From Peteryoungia desertarenae (GTDB taxonomy: Bacteria; Pseudomonadota; Alphaproteobacteria; Rhizobiales; Rhizobiaceae): a stretch of DNA of 64,000 bases. Shown in pieces: positions 28,367 through 38,203 of the stretch. Position numbers and translations under genes: made by a program. Within the stretch, counting starts at the first letter, position 1. Every line of letters begins with the position of its first letter. The notes beneath the pieces are model-generated. The model was not told where the DNA came from. It ran no database searches and saw only the letters and a program-made list of their open reading frames with translations. The DNA lies in the NCBI RefSeq assembly GCF_005860795.2, contig NZ_CP058350.1:91001-155000 (forward strand), read 5' to 3'.

Positions 28367-29311
28367 ATGACAGATCAACTTGCACCCCCATTGCACGGAA
28401 AGACCGGCACCCTTTGTGTGGCCGCGCTTTATCATTTCGCCCGCTTCCCCCGCTTCGAAAGCTTTCGCGAGCCCTTGGAGGCGCTCTGCAAGGCGGAAGG
28501 CGTGAAAGGCACACTCCTCCTTGCTCATGAGGGCATCAACGGCACCATCGCCGGAACGGACGCCGCCATCGCCAAGGTCCTTGCCTATCTCCGTTCACAG
28601 CCGGAATTTGCAAGCCTCGAACACAAGGAAAGCCGCGCATCGAAGATGCCCTTCCTGCGCATGAAGGTGCGGTTGAAGAAGGAAATCGTCACGATGGGCG
28701 TCGAGGACATCGACCCCAACGAGATTGTGGGCACCTATGTAGATCCGAAGGATTGGAACGACCTGATCTCCGATCCGGATACGATCGTGATCGACACCCG
28801 CAACGATTATGAGACCGCGATCGGCATCTTTCGCGGCGCCGTTGATCCGAACACCAAGACTTTCCGCGAATTCCCCGCCTGGGTGAAAAACAATCCCGGC
28901 CTGCACAACAAGCCCAAGATCGCGATGTATTGCACGGGTGGCATCCGCTGCGAAAAGGCCACTGCCTTCATGAAGCAACAGGGCTTTGACGAAGTTTACC
29001 ACCTCAAGGGTGGCATCCTGAAATATCTGGAGGAAGTGCCGGAAGAGGAAAGCCTGTGGGATGGCGCCTGCTTCGTCTTTGACGAGCGCGTATCCGTGAC
29101 CCATGGCCTGAAGGAAGGCGATCACAAGCTCTGCCACGCTTGCCGCAATCCGATCACGCCGGAAGAATTGCAGCACCCACATTACGAAGAGGGTGTCTCC
29201 TGCAGTCATTGTCATGACAGCAGAACCGAAGCGGATCGCGACCGCTATCGCCAGAGACAATTTCAGATCGCGCTCGCCAGGAAACGTGGTGAAAAGCACA
29301 TCGGCGAATAA
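28367..29311 (+). CDS. trhO: tRNA uridine(34) hydroxylase TrhO (rhodanese family)
   Basis: Oxygen-dependent enzyme that forms 5-hydroxyuridine at tRNA position 34; 314 residues. An N-terminal acylphosphatase-like domain ([15 protein letters not shown]) is followed by a rhodanese domain with the loop Cys in [12 protein letters not shown], and a C-terminal CxxC pair ([15 protein letters not shown]). ATG at 28367 is preferred because family homology starts just after it; an upstream ATG at 28307 would add 20 unlike residues. Stand-alone gene. Confidence 0.94.
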   Translation: MTDQLAPPLHGKTGTLCVAALYHFARFPRFESFREPLEALCKAEGVKGTLLLAHEGINGTIAGTDAAIAKVLAYLRSQPEFASLEHKESRASKMPFLRMKVRLKKEIVTMGVEDIDPNEIVGTYVDPKDWNDLISDPDTIVIDTRNDYETAIGIFRGAVDPNTKTFREFPAWVKNNPGLHNKPKIAMYCTGGIRCEKATAFMKQQGFDEVYHLKGGILKYLEEVPEEESLWDGACFVFDERVSVTHGLKEGDHKLCHACRNPITPEELQHPHYEEGVSCSHCHDSRTEADRDRYRQRQFQIALARKRGEKHIGE

Positions 29312-29494
29312 CGGACGATCGTGATTTCAGGCGTCCCGTGGCTCGCAACAGTGTCCAGACCGGACCGCCACGAGACGTCGACGGGAAGATAACAACCTGA
29401 ACTTGACGTGGATCAAGGTTGCATCCGGACGCGGGCACTAGCGTCACCTCATCAGACAAGAACGCTTGAAAAGCATCATCTGGGAGGTTTCACC

Positions 29495-31897
29495 ATGAAC
29501 GGGCAAAGCACATTCGTCGTCGATTTCGATCAACTGCGTCGGGCCGACGTGGCAAAGGTTGGCGGCAAGAACTCCTCTCTTGGAGAAATGATCCAGCAAC
29601 TGGGCCAGCAGGGTGTGGATGTACCGCCCGGCTTCGCGACAACCTCTGACGCCTATTGGAACTTCATCGACGAAAACGGTATCCGGGAAAGCATGGACCG
29701 GTTGATCGAGGAATGGAGGGCTGGAAAGACAAGCCTTCCGGAAACAGGTCAGGCCATCCGCCAGCTTTTTCTGCGCGGAGACTGGCCAAATGCAACCGCG
29801 GACGCAATTCTCCAAGCCTATCGCGCACTCGCCACGAAAGCGGGTCAGAAAGACGTCTCGGTCGCAGTCCGCTCCAGCGCAACCGCTGAAGACCTGCCGG
29901 ATGCAAGTTTTGCCGGTCAGCAGGAAACCTTCCTGAACATCAAGGGCGACAAGGCGCTGCTCGACGCCTGCCGCCGCTGCTTCGCCTCCCTCTTTACCGA
30001 TCGCGCCATCTCCTACCGCCAGACGCGGGGCTTCGATCACATGAAGGTCGCGCTGTCGATCGGCGTCCAGCAGATGGTGCGCTCCGACATCGGAGGTTCC
30101 GGCGTCATGTTCTCGATCGATACGGAAACCGGCTTCGACAAGGTCGTCCTGATCGACGCCGCCTGGGGCCTGGGTGAGAACGTCGTCCAAGGCGCTGTTG
30201 ATCCTGACGAGTATCAGGTTTTCAAGCCCTTGCTTGAAGACAGCACCCTGTCACCGATCATCTCGAAGAAGCGCGGCCACAAGAAAATCAAGATGATCTA
30301 TGGCTCCGCAGATCAGCCGACACGAAATGTACCAACCTCAAAGGCGGAACGGGCGGCCTATGTTCTCTCCGATGCCGAGATCCTGACCCTCGCCCGCTGG
30401 GCGACAATCATCGAGCGCCACTATGGCTGCGCGATGGATATGGAATGGGCGCGGGATGGCGAGACCAACCGCCTCTACATCGTGCAGGCGCGACCGGAAA
30501 CGGTCCAATCCAACCGAGAAACCGCAGCCTTCAGCAGCTACAGCATCACGAGCAAGGGCAAAACGCTGACAAAGGGCCTCTCCATTGGCGATGCCATCGT
30601 CACCGGTCAGGTTTGCCTGATCGAAAGCGCCCACGATATCGACCAGTTCGTGGATGGATCCATCCTTGTCACCTCGACCACCGATCCCGATTGGGTGCCG
30701 ATCATGAAGCGCGCGGCCGCCATTGTTACCGATCATGGAGGACGCACCTCCCATGCGGCGATCGTCAGCCGTGAACTGGGTCTGCCTGCCGTGGTCGGCA
30801 CGGCAAACGCCACCCATGTCCTGCATAGCGGTCAGGAGATCACCGTCTCCTGCGCGGAAGGCGACGAAGGCATGATCTATGATGGCACGGCCGACTTCGA
30901 CGTCAGGACGCTCAACATCGATGATATTCCCGAGACACGCACCAAGGTCATGCTGAACCTCGCCAATCCTGGTGCAGCATTACGCTGGTGGAAGCTTCCC
31001 GCAGATGGGGTGGGCCTTGCACGCATGGAATTCGTCATTAGCAATGCAATCCGCATTCACCCGATGGCCCTTGTCCATTTCGACAGGCTGAAAGATCAGG
31101 CCGCAAGGGATGAGATAGAAACGACAACCGCAGGCTACGAGGATAAGACCGCCTATTTCGTCGACCATCTGGCGGAGGGTCTCGCCCGCATTGCCGCCAC
31201 CTTCTACCCCAAGCCGGTGATTGTCCGTATGAGCGACTTCAAGACCAATGAATATGCGGGCCTTGTCGGCGGCAAGGACTTTGAGCCGGACGAAGAAAAC
31301 CCGATGATCGGTTTTCGCGGCGCCTCCCGCTACTATTCGCCCCGCTACCGCGAAGGCTTCGCCCTCGAATGCCGCGCAATCCGGAAACTGAGAAGTGAAT
31401 TGGGGTTTGGAAACGTGGTCGTCATGATCCCCTTCTGCCGGTCGATCGGCGAGGCGGAAAAGGTGCTGGAAGTCATGGCGGAAAATGGACTGGAGCGCGG
31501 CAAAGACGGCCTTCAGGTCTATGTGATGTGTGAGATCCCCTCCAACGTGATCCTTGCCAAGCAATTTGCCAAGCACTTTGACGGCTTCTCCATAGGCTCC
31601 AACGACCTGACGCAATTGACCCTCGGCGTCGACCGCGATTCCGGCGAACTCGCGCACCTCTTCGACGAGCAGGACGAGGCGGTTGAGTGGATGATCTCGA
31701 CGGTGATATCCGAGGCCGGCAAGGCTGGCGCAAAGATCGGCATCTGCGGCCAGGCACCCAGTGATCATCCCGAATTCGCACAATTCCTCGTCTCCCGCGG
31801 GATCGACAGCATTTCTGTGACACCCGATAGCTTCATGGCCGTCAAACAGAACGTCGCCGAAGCGGAGGCGAAGTTACCCAAACCCCGCGACGTTTAA
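29495..31897 (+). CDS. ppsA: Phosphoenolpyruvate synthase
   Basis: Converts pyruvate, ATP and water to phosphoenolpyruvate, AMP and phosphate for gluconeogenesis. 800 residues with an N-terminal ATP-grasp domain (KVGGKNSSLGEMI, then VAVRSSATAEDLPDASFAGQ), a swivelling domain with the phosphohistidine in GGRTSHAAIVSRELG (about 425), and a C-terminal PEP-binding barrel (SNDLTQLTLGVDRDSG; catalytic Cys in GICGQAPSDHP). GGGAGG precedes the ATG at 29495 by 9 bases. Confidence 0.95.
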   Translation: MNGQSTFVVDFDQLRRADVAKVGGKNSSLGEMIQQLGQQGVDVPPGFATTSDAYWNFIDENGIRESMDRLIEEWRAGKTSLPETGQAIRQLFLRGDWPNATADAILQAYRALATKAGQKDVSVAVRSSATAEDLPDASFAGQQETFLNIKGDKALLDACRRCFASLFTDRAISYRQTRGFDHMKVALSIGVQQMVRSDIGGSGVMFSIDTETGFDKVVLIDAAWGLGENVVQGAVDPDEYQVFKPLLEDSTLSPIISKKRGHKKIKMIYGSADQPTRNVPTSKAERAAYVLSDAEILTLARWATIIERHYGCAMDMEWARDGETNRLYIVQARPETVQSNRETAAFSSYSITSKGKTLTKGLSIGDAIVTGQVCLIESAHDIDQFVDGSILVTSTTDPDWVPIMKRAAAIVTDHGGRTSHAAIVSRELGLPAVVGTANATHVLHSGQEITVSCAEGDEGMIYDGTADFDVRTLNIDDIPETRTKVMLNLANPGAALRWWKLPADGVGLARMEFVISNAIRIHPMALVHFDRLKDQAARDEIETTTAGYEDKTAYFVDHLAEGLARIAATFYPKPVIVRMSDFKTNEYAGLVGGKDFEPDEENPMIGFRGASRYYSPRYREGFALECRAIRKLRSELGFGNVVVMIPFCRSIGEAEKVLEVMAENGLERGKDGLQVYVMCEIPSNVILAKQFAKHFDGFSIGSNDLTQLTLGVDRDSGELAHLFDEQDEAVEWMISTVISEAGKAGAKIGICGQAPSDHPEFAQFLVSRGIDSISVTPDSFMAVKQNVAEAEAKLPKPRDV

Positions 31898-32254
31898 AGC
31901 ACCTGACGGCAGGGGTGGCCCCTCCTGCACGAGGACTACAAACAACTGCGGCGCCGAACCCAAAGGGTGGGACAGTCCACAACACCACCTTCGGGGACGA
32001 TCATCTACAAATTCATGGACGGCTACGTCTAGCCGGTCCCCTGACCGGCTTGCATCAAGCTGGAAAACCGACGCGACACCATCGGCGAAAGCGCATACCA
32101 GCGTATCGATGACCTACATTTCGCTTTGGTCCAACGAGGGTGCCGCGAGCACGTCGGCTTTCCGGTCGCAGTTTGACTCTCCCCAAATGACCGCCTAGTT
32201 ACACAAGTCTCGATATTTGTCCGTAACAGTCCAGTTTTCTCGAAAGGTGCATGA
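31898..32254. other. Intergenic region between ppsA and the iron permease gene
   Basis: A 357-base gap. A hairpin GCAGG...CCTGC follows ppsA at about 31,910-31,930 without a T run, so it is at best a weak terminator. AAAGG at about 32,243 is the ribosome binding site of the permease. No gene or repeat seen. Confidence 0.4.
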
Positions 32255-33901
32255 GTGTTCCGCTCGATCTTGCGTTTGGTTTCATGTACGACGGTCGCAC
32301 TCTGTGTCTTTCCACTTCTTGCAGTCGCAATCTCGGCTTTTTCCGGGTCCCTCGACACGTTCCAGCTTCTCTCTTCGACAGTCCTTCCGCGTTATCTTTG
32401 GACGACGCTGCAACTCCTGTTCTGGGTTGGCCTCGGAACTGCCATCATCGGAACGGGCGCCGCCTGGCTTGTGGTGATGTGTGAATTTCCGGGGCGCCGA
32501 TGGCTGGAAATCCTTCTCGCACTGCCATTTGCCTTTCCGGCCTATGTCCTGGCTTACGCCTACACCGATCTTCTCGACCATCCGGGTGCTGTGCAGAGCG
32601 CCCTGAGAGCCTGGAACGACTGGGGGCCACGCGATTACTGGTTCCCCGAGATCCGATCCCTGGGCGGTGCGGCGATCATGCTGACATTCGTGCTTTATCC
32701 CTATGTCTACCTGCTCGCACGCGCCTCATTCATCAGGGCATCATCGACAGCCTATCAGGCCGCACGCATGCTGGGGCGCTCGCCGGTGAACGCGTTTTTC
32801 GTTGTCAGCCTGCCCCTGGCGCGACCGGCTATCGCAAGCGGCGTCATACTGGCACTCATGGAAACCGTTGCTGATTTTGGCACAGTCTCCCATTTCGGGG
32901 TGCAGACACTGGCAACGGGTATCTATCAAGCGTGGATCGGGATTGGTGACCGGTCGGCGGCATCCCAGCTTGCAGTGAGTCTGATGGCCGTGGCTTTCCT
33001 GCTGATCCTGCTGGAACGTATCGAGCGCAAACGCCGGTCTCATTTCGACGCCGGCAAGCGCCTTGAGACCATGGCAAGACACAGATTGAGCCATGGACAG
33101 GCGCTGGCGGCGTTTACCTTCTGCATCATCCCGGTTCTGGGCGGTTTCATCCTGCCTTTGATCGTGCTGATGGAGATGGCCTGGGATTCTGGGCAGAACC
33201 CGTTTGCCGCGCGCTATATTCTGTTCATCTCCAATTCGCTGCTTCTCGCATCGACAGCCGCCTGCGTGACGCTGGCGCTTGCAATTGCGGTCGGTTACAG
33301 CGCCCGCCTTTATCCGAGCAGAGCCAGCGAACTGACCAAAACGATAGCGGGTCTCGGCTATGCCATTCCGGGTGGTGTCATCGCGGTCGGTGTCTTCATA
33401 CCTTTTGCGACATTCGACAATATGCTGGATGCCTATCTACGGGAGACCCTCGGCATTTCAACCGGGCTCCTTCTGTCGGGTTCAATGTTCATTTTGATCA
33501 TCGCCTATGCCGTGCGGTTCATGGCCGTCGCGCTCTCATCCTTCGACACCGGAATGTCACAGATCAAACCCTCCATTGATGCGGTCGCCCGCACTCTGGG
33601 GGCAAATGAAAGCCGCGTCCTGTCACGCGTCCACTTGCCGCTGATGCGTGCCAGCCTGCTGACAGGCGCACTGATTGTCTTCGTTGACGTCATGAAGGAA
33701 CTGCCGGCGACACTGATGCTGCGGCCATTCAACTACGACACGCTTGCAGTCCAGGCCTATCGGCTCGCCTCTGACGAAAGGCTGACCCAGGCCGCTGTTC
33801 CATCGCTCATCATCGTAGCCTTCGGCTTGCTGCCGGTGGTCCTCTTGTGCCGGACCATTGCGCGCGAAAGGCCTCTCCATCACAGCGACATCGAACGGTG
33901 A
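32255..33901 (+). CDS. Ferric-iron ABC transporter permease (FbpB-like)
   Basis: A fused permease of 548 residues with two binding-protein-dependent transport domains and about 12 membrane segments. The coupling loops are AARMLGRSPVNAFFVVSLPLA (first half; EAA-like) and VARTLGANESRVLSRVHLPL (second half). This double-length type serves ferric iron and, in relatives, thiamine. GTG start after AAAGG. The binding protein follows at 34086. No ATPase gene is present on either side in this window, so the ATPase must be encoded elsewhere. Confidence 0.92.
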   Translation: MFRSILRLVSCTTVALCVFPLLAVAISAFSGSLDTFQLLSSTVLPRYLWTTLQLLFWVGLGTAIIGTGAAWLVVMCEFPGRRWLEILLALPFAFPAYVLAYAYTDLLDHPGAVQSALRAWNDWGPRDYWFPEIRSLGGAAIMLTFVLYPYVYLLARASFIRASSTAYQAARMLGRSPVNAFFVVSLPLARPAIASGVILALMETVADFGTVSHFGVQTLATGIYQAWIGIGDRSAASQLAVSLMAVAFLLILLERIERKRRSHFDAGKRLETMARHRLSHGQALAAFTFCIIPVLGGFILPLIVLMEMAWDSGQNPFAARYILFISNSLLLASTAACVTLALAIAVGYSARLYPSRASELTKTIAGLGYAIPGGVIAVGVFIPFATFDNMLDAYLRETLGISTGLLLSGSMFILIIAYAVRFMAVALSSFDTGMSQIKPSIDAVARTLGANESRVLSRVHLPLMRASLLTGALIVFVDVMKELPATLMLRPFNYDTLAVQAYRLASDERLTQAAVPSLIIVAFGLLPVVLLCRTIARERPLHHSDIER

Positions 33902-34085
33902 ACCGGCAAGCCTGCGCGCCGCTAAAGGCTTCACATTGGAGACAGCGCGGTACACGAAATGCATGTGCACAGGTCATCACAAAATCGTCAGAACGCAACC
34001 ATTGTCGATTACTTGACAAAAGTACGAAGGTATACGAAGAGCTGTGCCGTAACCATACTCATACAGTCAACTTTCGGAGAGATCT

Positions 34086-35120
34086 ATGACGAAGACCTCG
34101 AAATTCGCGGTTCTTTCGCTCGCTGCAGCAACGGCCCTCATGGGCACCATGGCACCGGCAGCTGCCGAAGGAGAGCTCAACCTCTATTCCTCGCGCCACT
34201 ACGATACGGATGAGCGGCTATATACCGATTTCGAGCAGGCGACGGGTATCAAGATCAACCGCATCGAAGGCAATGCGGACGAGCTGATTTCACGCATGGA
34301 AGCCGAAGGCGCAAATTCGCCCGCTGACGTCTTCATGACCGTCGATACCGTGCGCCTGGCGCGCGCGAAGGATCTTGGCCTTCTGCAGTCGGTGGACAGC
34401 GCTGTTCTGGAGGCTGCTATCCCAGCCTATCTGCAGGATGCGGACAATCAGTGGTTCGGCTTCTCGCAACGCGCCCGCATCCTCTTCTATGACAAGACCG
34501 ACGTGACCAATCCGCCGCTCACCTATCAGGCGCTCGCAGACGAACAATACAAGGGCAAGATCTGCATTCGCTCCTCGACCAATGTCTACACGCAGAACAT
34601 TGTGGCAGCCCTCATCGCGCATCTGGGCGAAGAGACCGTCCAGGGCTGGGCAAACGGCGTTGTCGCAAACTTTGCGCGCGCACCGCAGGGTGGGGACACA
34701 GACCAGCTCCGCGCCATAGCTTCGGGTGAGTGCGATATCGCCATGTCCAACACCTATTACTTCGCCCGTGCGCTTCGCAAGGGTGACGAGCAGATGACGC
34801 CAGAGCAGCTGGCGAACATCGGCTGGGTCTTCCCGAACCAGAACGACATCGGCGCCCACATGAACATCTCGGGCGGCGGCGTTGCAGCAAATGCGCCGAA
34901 CAAGGAAAATGCCATCAGGTTCCTCGAGTATCTGGCTTCCGAGCAGGCACAGCAGTATTTCTCGGCAGGCAATGACGAGTATCCGGCGGTGCCGGGTGTC
35001 GGCCTTTCCGAATCGGTTGCCGCACTCGGCATCTTCCGTCCCGACACGATCGCGCTTTCTGACATTGCAGCCAATGTCGAAGCGGCAAACCGCGTTCTCG
35101 GTAACGCCAAATGGGAATAG
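34086..35120 (+). CDS. Ferric-iron ABC transporter substrate-binding protein (FbpA-like)
   Basis: A periplasmic protein of 344 residues with a signal peptide (KFAVLSLAAATALMGTMAPAAA) and the FbpA layout: LNLYSSRHYDTDERLY at the mature N-terminus and the iron-ligand tyrosine pair in MSNTYYFAR at about residue 220. It captures ferric iron for the permease at 32255-33901. The 184-base gap before it suggests its own promoter or a processed intercistronic region; iron control by RirA or Irr is expected in rhizobia, but I could not identify a convincing box. Confidence 0.93.
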   Translation: MTKTSKFAVLSLAAATALMGTMAPAAAEGELNLYSSRHYDTDERLYTDFEQATGIKINRIEGNADELISRMEAEGANSPADVFMTVDTVRLARAKDLGLLQSVDSAVLEAAIPAYLQDADNQWFGFSQRARILFYDKTDVTNPPLTYQALADEQYKGKICIRSSTNVYTQNIVAALIAHLGEETVQGWANGVVANFARAPQGGDTDQLRAIASGECDIAMSNTYYFARALRKGDEQMTPEQLANIGWVFPNQNDIGAHMNISGGGVAANAPNKENAIRFLEYLASEQAQQYFSAGNDEYPAVPGVGLSESVAALGIFRPDTIALSDIAANVEAANRVLGNAKWE

Positions 35121-35160
35121 TCCGGGCTTGTCTGGCCTGAGGACTGAAATGAAACCGGAG

Positions 35161-35186
35161 CGTGCTGGCCATTGGCCAGCGCGTTT
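35161..35186 (+). terminator. Terminator of the iron-binding protein gene
   Basis: A 10-base-pair stem (CGTGCTGGCC with GGCCAGCGCG, one wobble pair), a three-base loop and a TTTGATTGTTGTT tail, 40 bases after the stop. Confidence 0.7.
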
Positions 35187-35323
35187 GATTGTTGTTCAAC
35201 CCAACCATGGTTTCATGAGCGCAATACCTATGACCTCTCGGCATTGGTTGCCGGCCCAATCCATATCGAGCGGCGGCTCTGACATCCACTCCTGCGCCAT
35301 CAACCAGGAATGAGGAAAATGCT

Positions 35324-35350
35324 CCTAGTTCATTCGACGAATGAACTAGG
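35324..35350. promoter_or_regulatory. Perfect 13-base inverted repeat before the acyl-CoA dehydrogenase gene
   Basis: Arms CCTAGTTCATTCG and CGAATGAACTAGG separated by a single A, 111 bases upstream of the ATG. Length, symmetry and position fit an operator for a TetR-type or similar dimeric regulator of fatty-acid or branched-chain oxidation. No T run follows, so a terminator is unlikely. No regulator gene is adjacent. Confidence 0.6.
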
Positions 35351-35460
35351 CGTGAAACTTCCAAAATGACCCTATGACAAGGCCGCAAGCCGCGCTCATT
35401 CCCGGCGCCGGCTGTCGAACGTAATGCTCACCCGCGCAATCGCTGCCTGCTGGAGTGCCA

Positions 35461-37182
35461 ATGCCTTCCTATTCCGCCCCTCTGAAAGACTATCAGTTCC
35501 TCCTGCACCGCGTGTTCAAGGTCGAAGAACTCTCGCAAACCAGCCTCTTTGAACACGCAACCCCGGATGTCTTCGATGCGGTCCTCACAGAGGCAGCACG
35601 TTTTTGCGAAAATGTACTCGCACCGATCAACAGATCCGGAGACGAACAGGGATGCCAGTTCGAAAACGGGCGGGTTACGACACCAGACGGGTTCCGCGAA
35701 GCCTATGCCTTGTTCCGCGATGGTGGCTGGGCGGGCCTGACCGCCGCTCCCGAACATGGTGGGCAGGGACTGCCGCACTGCCTGCAGATTCTCGTCGATG
35801 AGATGACCACCTCCGCGAACTTCGGCTTCGCCATGTATCGCGGCCTGAACGAAGCGGCCTATCGCTTGCTGGTCAGATATGGCAGCGACCATCTGAAAGA
35901 CACCTACCTCGAAGCCTTCGCCACAGGTGCCCTTCTTCCAACCATGAATCTGACAGAACCCCATTGCGGCAGCGACCTGGGCCTGTTGCGCACCCGCGCT
36001 GAGCCTGATGACCAGGGCACCTACCGGATAAGCGGCAACAAGATCTTCATCACCGGTGGCGAACACGATCTGACGGACAACATTCCCCATTTCGTATTGG
36101 CACGTTTGCCGGATGCGCCGGCAGGCAGTCGAGGTATAAGCCTCTTCCTCGTTCCAAAACTCTACACGGATGAGGAAAGCGGTCTGGAAGTCCGCAATGC
36201 GTTGAGCTGCGGCGCAATCGAACACAAAATGGGACTGAAGGCCTCAGCAACCTGCGTCATGAACTATGATGGCGCCAAGGGCTGGCTTGTCGGCGCCCCC
36301 CATTCCGGCTTGCAAGCCATGTTCACCCTGATGAATGCCGCCCGTCTCGGCGTCGGCGTTCAAGGTGTCAGTGCTGCAGAAAGCTCGCATCAGATCGCCT
36401 CGGCTTATGCCGCAGAGCGCAAGCAGGGTAAGGCACCCGGAACAACCGGAGTTGGACCCGATCCCATCAACCAGCACCCGGATGTCCGGCGCATGTTGCT
36501 GACACAAAAGGCTTTTGCCGAGGGGGGGCGTGCATTCGCCTTGCGCATGGCCTTTTCAATTGACAAGGCTCATGCCGCAGACCACGCAGCGGAACGTGAA
36601 AAGCATGAAGACCTCGTCCAGGTAATGACGCCGATCGTCAAGGCCTTTCTCAGCGATGCTGGCAACGAAGCCGCAAACCTTGGGGTTCAGATCTTGGGAG
36701 GCCATGGCTACATTCGCGAATGGGGCGCCGAGCAATGGGTTCGCGACATCAGGATCGCTACAATCTATGAAGGCACCAACGGCATCCAGGCCCTTGACCT
36801 CACGGGCCGCAAGCTCACACTGAAGGACGGAGCTGCACTTGGGCAATATCTCTCGCTCCTGAAATCCCTGCTGGAAGACGCGAACAACTCTTTCTCGCCC
36901 GCGGCAGACGGATTGACAGCACTCGAGGATCTCAGCGATCTTACAGCAAGGCTGAAATCAGCCACCGCCGCACAGGTAAGCGAAGTCGCCAGTGAATACC
37001 TGGCTTTTTTCGGTCTCGTATCCCTAGCTGCAGAGTGGGCGCTGATCGCCAAGACTGCACTGGTTCACCAAAAGGAAGACCCTCAGTTTTACGCAGATAA
37101 GCTGGAAACAGCGCATTTCTATATGAAACGCCTCTTGCCGCGCTACCTCGCCCTAGACGCGAGCATCAAAGCAGTTCTCTGA
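35461..37182 (+). CDS. Acyl-CoA dehydrogenase (large, DmdC/FadE5-like group)
   Basis: FAD-dependent alpha,beta-dehydrogenase of an acyl-CoA thioester, 573 residues, longer than the ~380-residue classical enzymes. It contains MNLTEPHCGSDLGLLRTRAE (substrate and FAD region), ILGGHGYIREWGAEQWVRD, and the catalytic Glu in IATIYEGTNGIQ. The C-terminal ~120 residues are the extra domain of this group. GGAG lies six bases before the ATG at 35461. It is the last backbone gene before the element, 96 bases left of the duplicated tRNA end. Confidence 0.92.
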   Translation: MPSYSAPLKDYQFLLHRVFKVEELSQTSLFEHATPDVFDAVLTEAARFCENVLAPINRSGDEQGCQFENGRVTTPDGFREAYALFRDGGWAGLTAAPEHGGQGLPHCLQILVDEMTTSANFGFAMYRGLNEAAYRLLVRYGSDHLKDTYLEAFATGALLPTMNLTEPHCGSDLGLLRTRAEPDDQGTYRISGNKIFITGGEHDLTDNIPHFVLARLPDAPAGSRGISLFLVPKLYTDEESGLEVRNALSCGAIEHKMGLKASATCVMNYDGAKGWLVGAPHSGLQAMFTLMNAARLGVGVQGVSAAESSHQIASAYAAERKQGKAPGTTGVGPDPINQHPDVRRMLLTQKAFAEGGRAFALRMAFSIDKAHAADHAAEREKHEDLVQVMTPIVKAFLSDAGNEAANLGVQILGGHGYIREWGAEQWVRDIRIATIYEGTNGIQALDLTGRKLTLKDGAALGQYLSLLKSLLEDANNSFSPAADGLTALEDLSDLTARLKSATAAQVSEVASEYLAFFGLVSLAAEWALIAKTALVHQKEDPQFYADKLETAHFYMKRLLPRYLALDASIKAVL

Positions 37183-37278
37183 TGTATTTGCTGTGTCGCC
37201 AGAACCCATTCAGCGACCCCAGGAAGCAAAAGCTCCTTGTGGGCTGCATCGGAGGATCTCTGGAGGGATGGATTTGAT

Positions 37279-37291
37279 TGGTTGCGGGGGC
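37279..37291 (-). repeat. Left attachment site: 13-base duplicate of the tRNA-fMet 3' end
   Basis: TGGTTGCGGGGGC, identical to 61057-61069, which encodes CCA, the discriminator and the 3' acceptor strand of tRNA-fMet on the minus strand. The match stops on both sides except for a shared GATT four bases on. The following bases CTGA put a stop in the recombinase frame if the ends were joined. Confidence 0.78.
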
Positions 37292-37357
37292 CTGATTGCG
37301 CGGAGACTTGTACAAAAACATTTATGACAGTTAGCGTATCAATCCTCTGCCCAATGC

Positions 37358-38146
37358 CTAAAGCTTGGAGCCTCCAAGAAAACCAACCAGTCGACCCTTC
37401 AACTTAGCCCAAGGCAGATCATCCAGAGCTATCAGGTTAACTCCAAGAGCCGCCGCCTTCCCATGTAGCTGCTGATAATGCACGAGTCGATTTCGCTCGT
37501 CTAACAAATCCGTAGTAACTGCAAGTGCAACTACGCCCCCGGGGCAATTAAAATGGTCGGCTAAATTATCCGCCTCGTGCAAGGCTTGCATTAACTTCAC
37601 TCGAACCCTCTCATCGCCAGGAACGATTCTAGATTTCAGCGCCTTACAAGAACACATAAAAATGTCGCCGCCAAAAGATGCCATTACATCTATTTCATTC
37701 TCGCCGACGAACTCTCCAACTTGCCAGCGTATCTTCTGACCAATAGTAATCTCTTCGGCACCGATTTCAGAGAGAGCTAACCCAATATACTCCTCAAGCC
37801 ACCCACCAGTTAAGTAGCGTCGAGCATCGTTGGCGGCTACCGTAAAGCCGAGCCCCCGCTTCTCTATTAACCCCGCGTGTTCCGCACTCTCAAGCATCGC
37901 CCGGTGCGTAGCGGATAATTCAATTGGATCTCGCAACATTAAATGGTCTCGAACTTCTTCGAAGGACGAATAGTCCCCTGCAATCAACTTCGAGAACAAG
38001 TTCCGGCCCTCTGGCAGGTGCTGTGGCGTCACCGGCCGAGAGCTCAGAATCGCGTTGTGTCGAGCCAGAAATGCCTCGATCCCACGGAGACCGTTTCCAA
38101 GCGGTTGAGGCTCAGACGCGTCGCTCACCACCTCATCTGCTGGCAT
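37358..38146 (-). CDS. PD-(D/E)XK nuclease-like protein, DUF1887/Card1-type C-terminal domain without CARF
   Basis: A 262-residue protein. The region from about residue 75 reads as a helical or winged-helix linker followed by the Card1/Can2 (DUF1887) nuclease pattern: GGWLEEYIGLAL, then ENEIDVMASF, then CSCKA. In Card1-type enzymes this domain is a nuclease switched on by cyclic oligoadenylate bound to an N-terminal CARF domain. Here no CARF domain exists; the N-terminal ~70 residues are too short. The usual Glu of the ExK motif is replaced by Ser, so activity is uncertain. It is the last gene of a four-gene operon. Confidence 0.68.
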   Translation of the reverse strand: MPADEVVSDASEPQPLGNGLRGIEAFLARHNAILSSRPVTPQHLPEGRNLFSKLIAGDYSSFEEVRDHLMLRDPIELSATHRAMLESAEHAGLIEKRGLGFTVAANDARRYLTGGWLEEYIGLALSEIGAEEITIGQKIRWQVGEFVGENEIDVMASFGGDIFMCSCKALKSRIVPGDERVRVKLMQALHEADNLADHFNCPGGVVALAVTTDLLDERNRLVHYQQLHGKAAALGVNLIALDDLPWAKLKGRLVGFLGGSKL

Positions 38147-38203
38147 AGCTCTGTAGCAGTTGCTTACGTATTGACCCTACGTCTTTCACAAAGTCCGAAG
38201 CTT

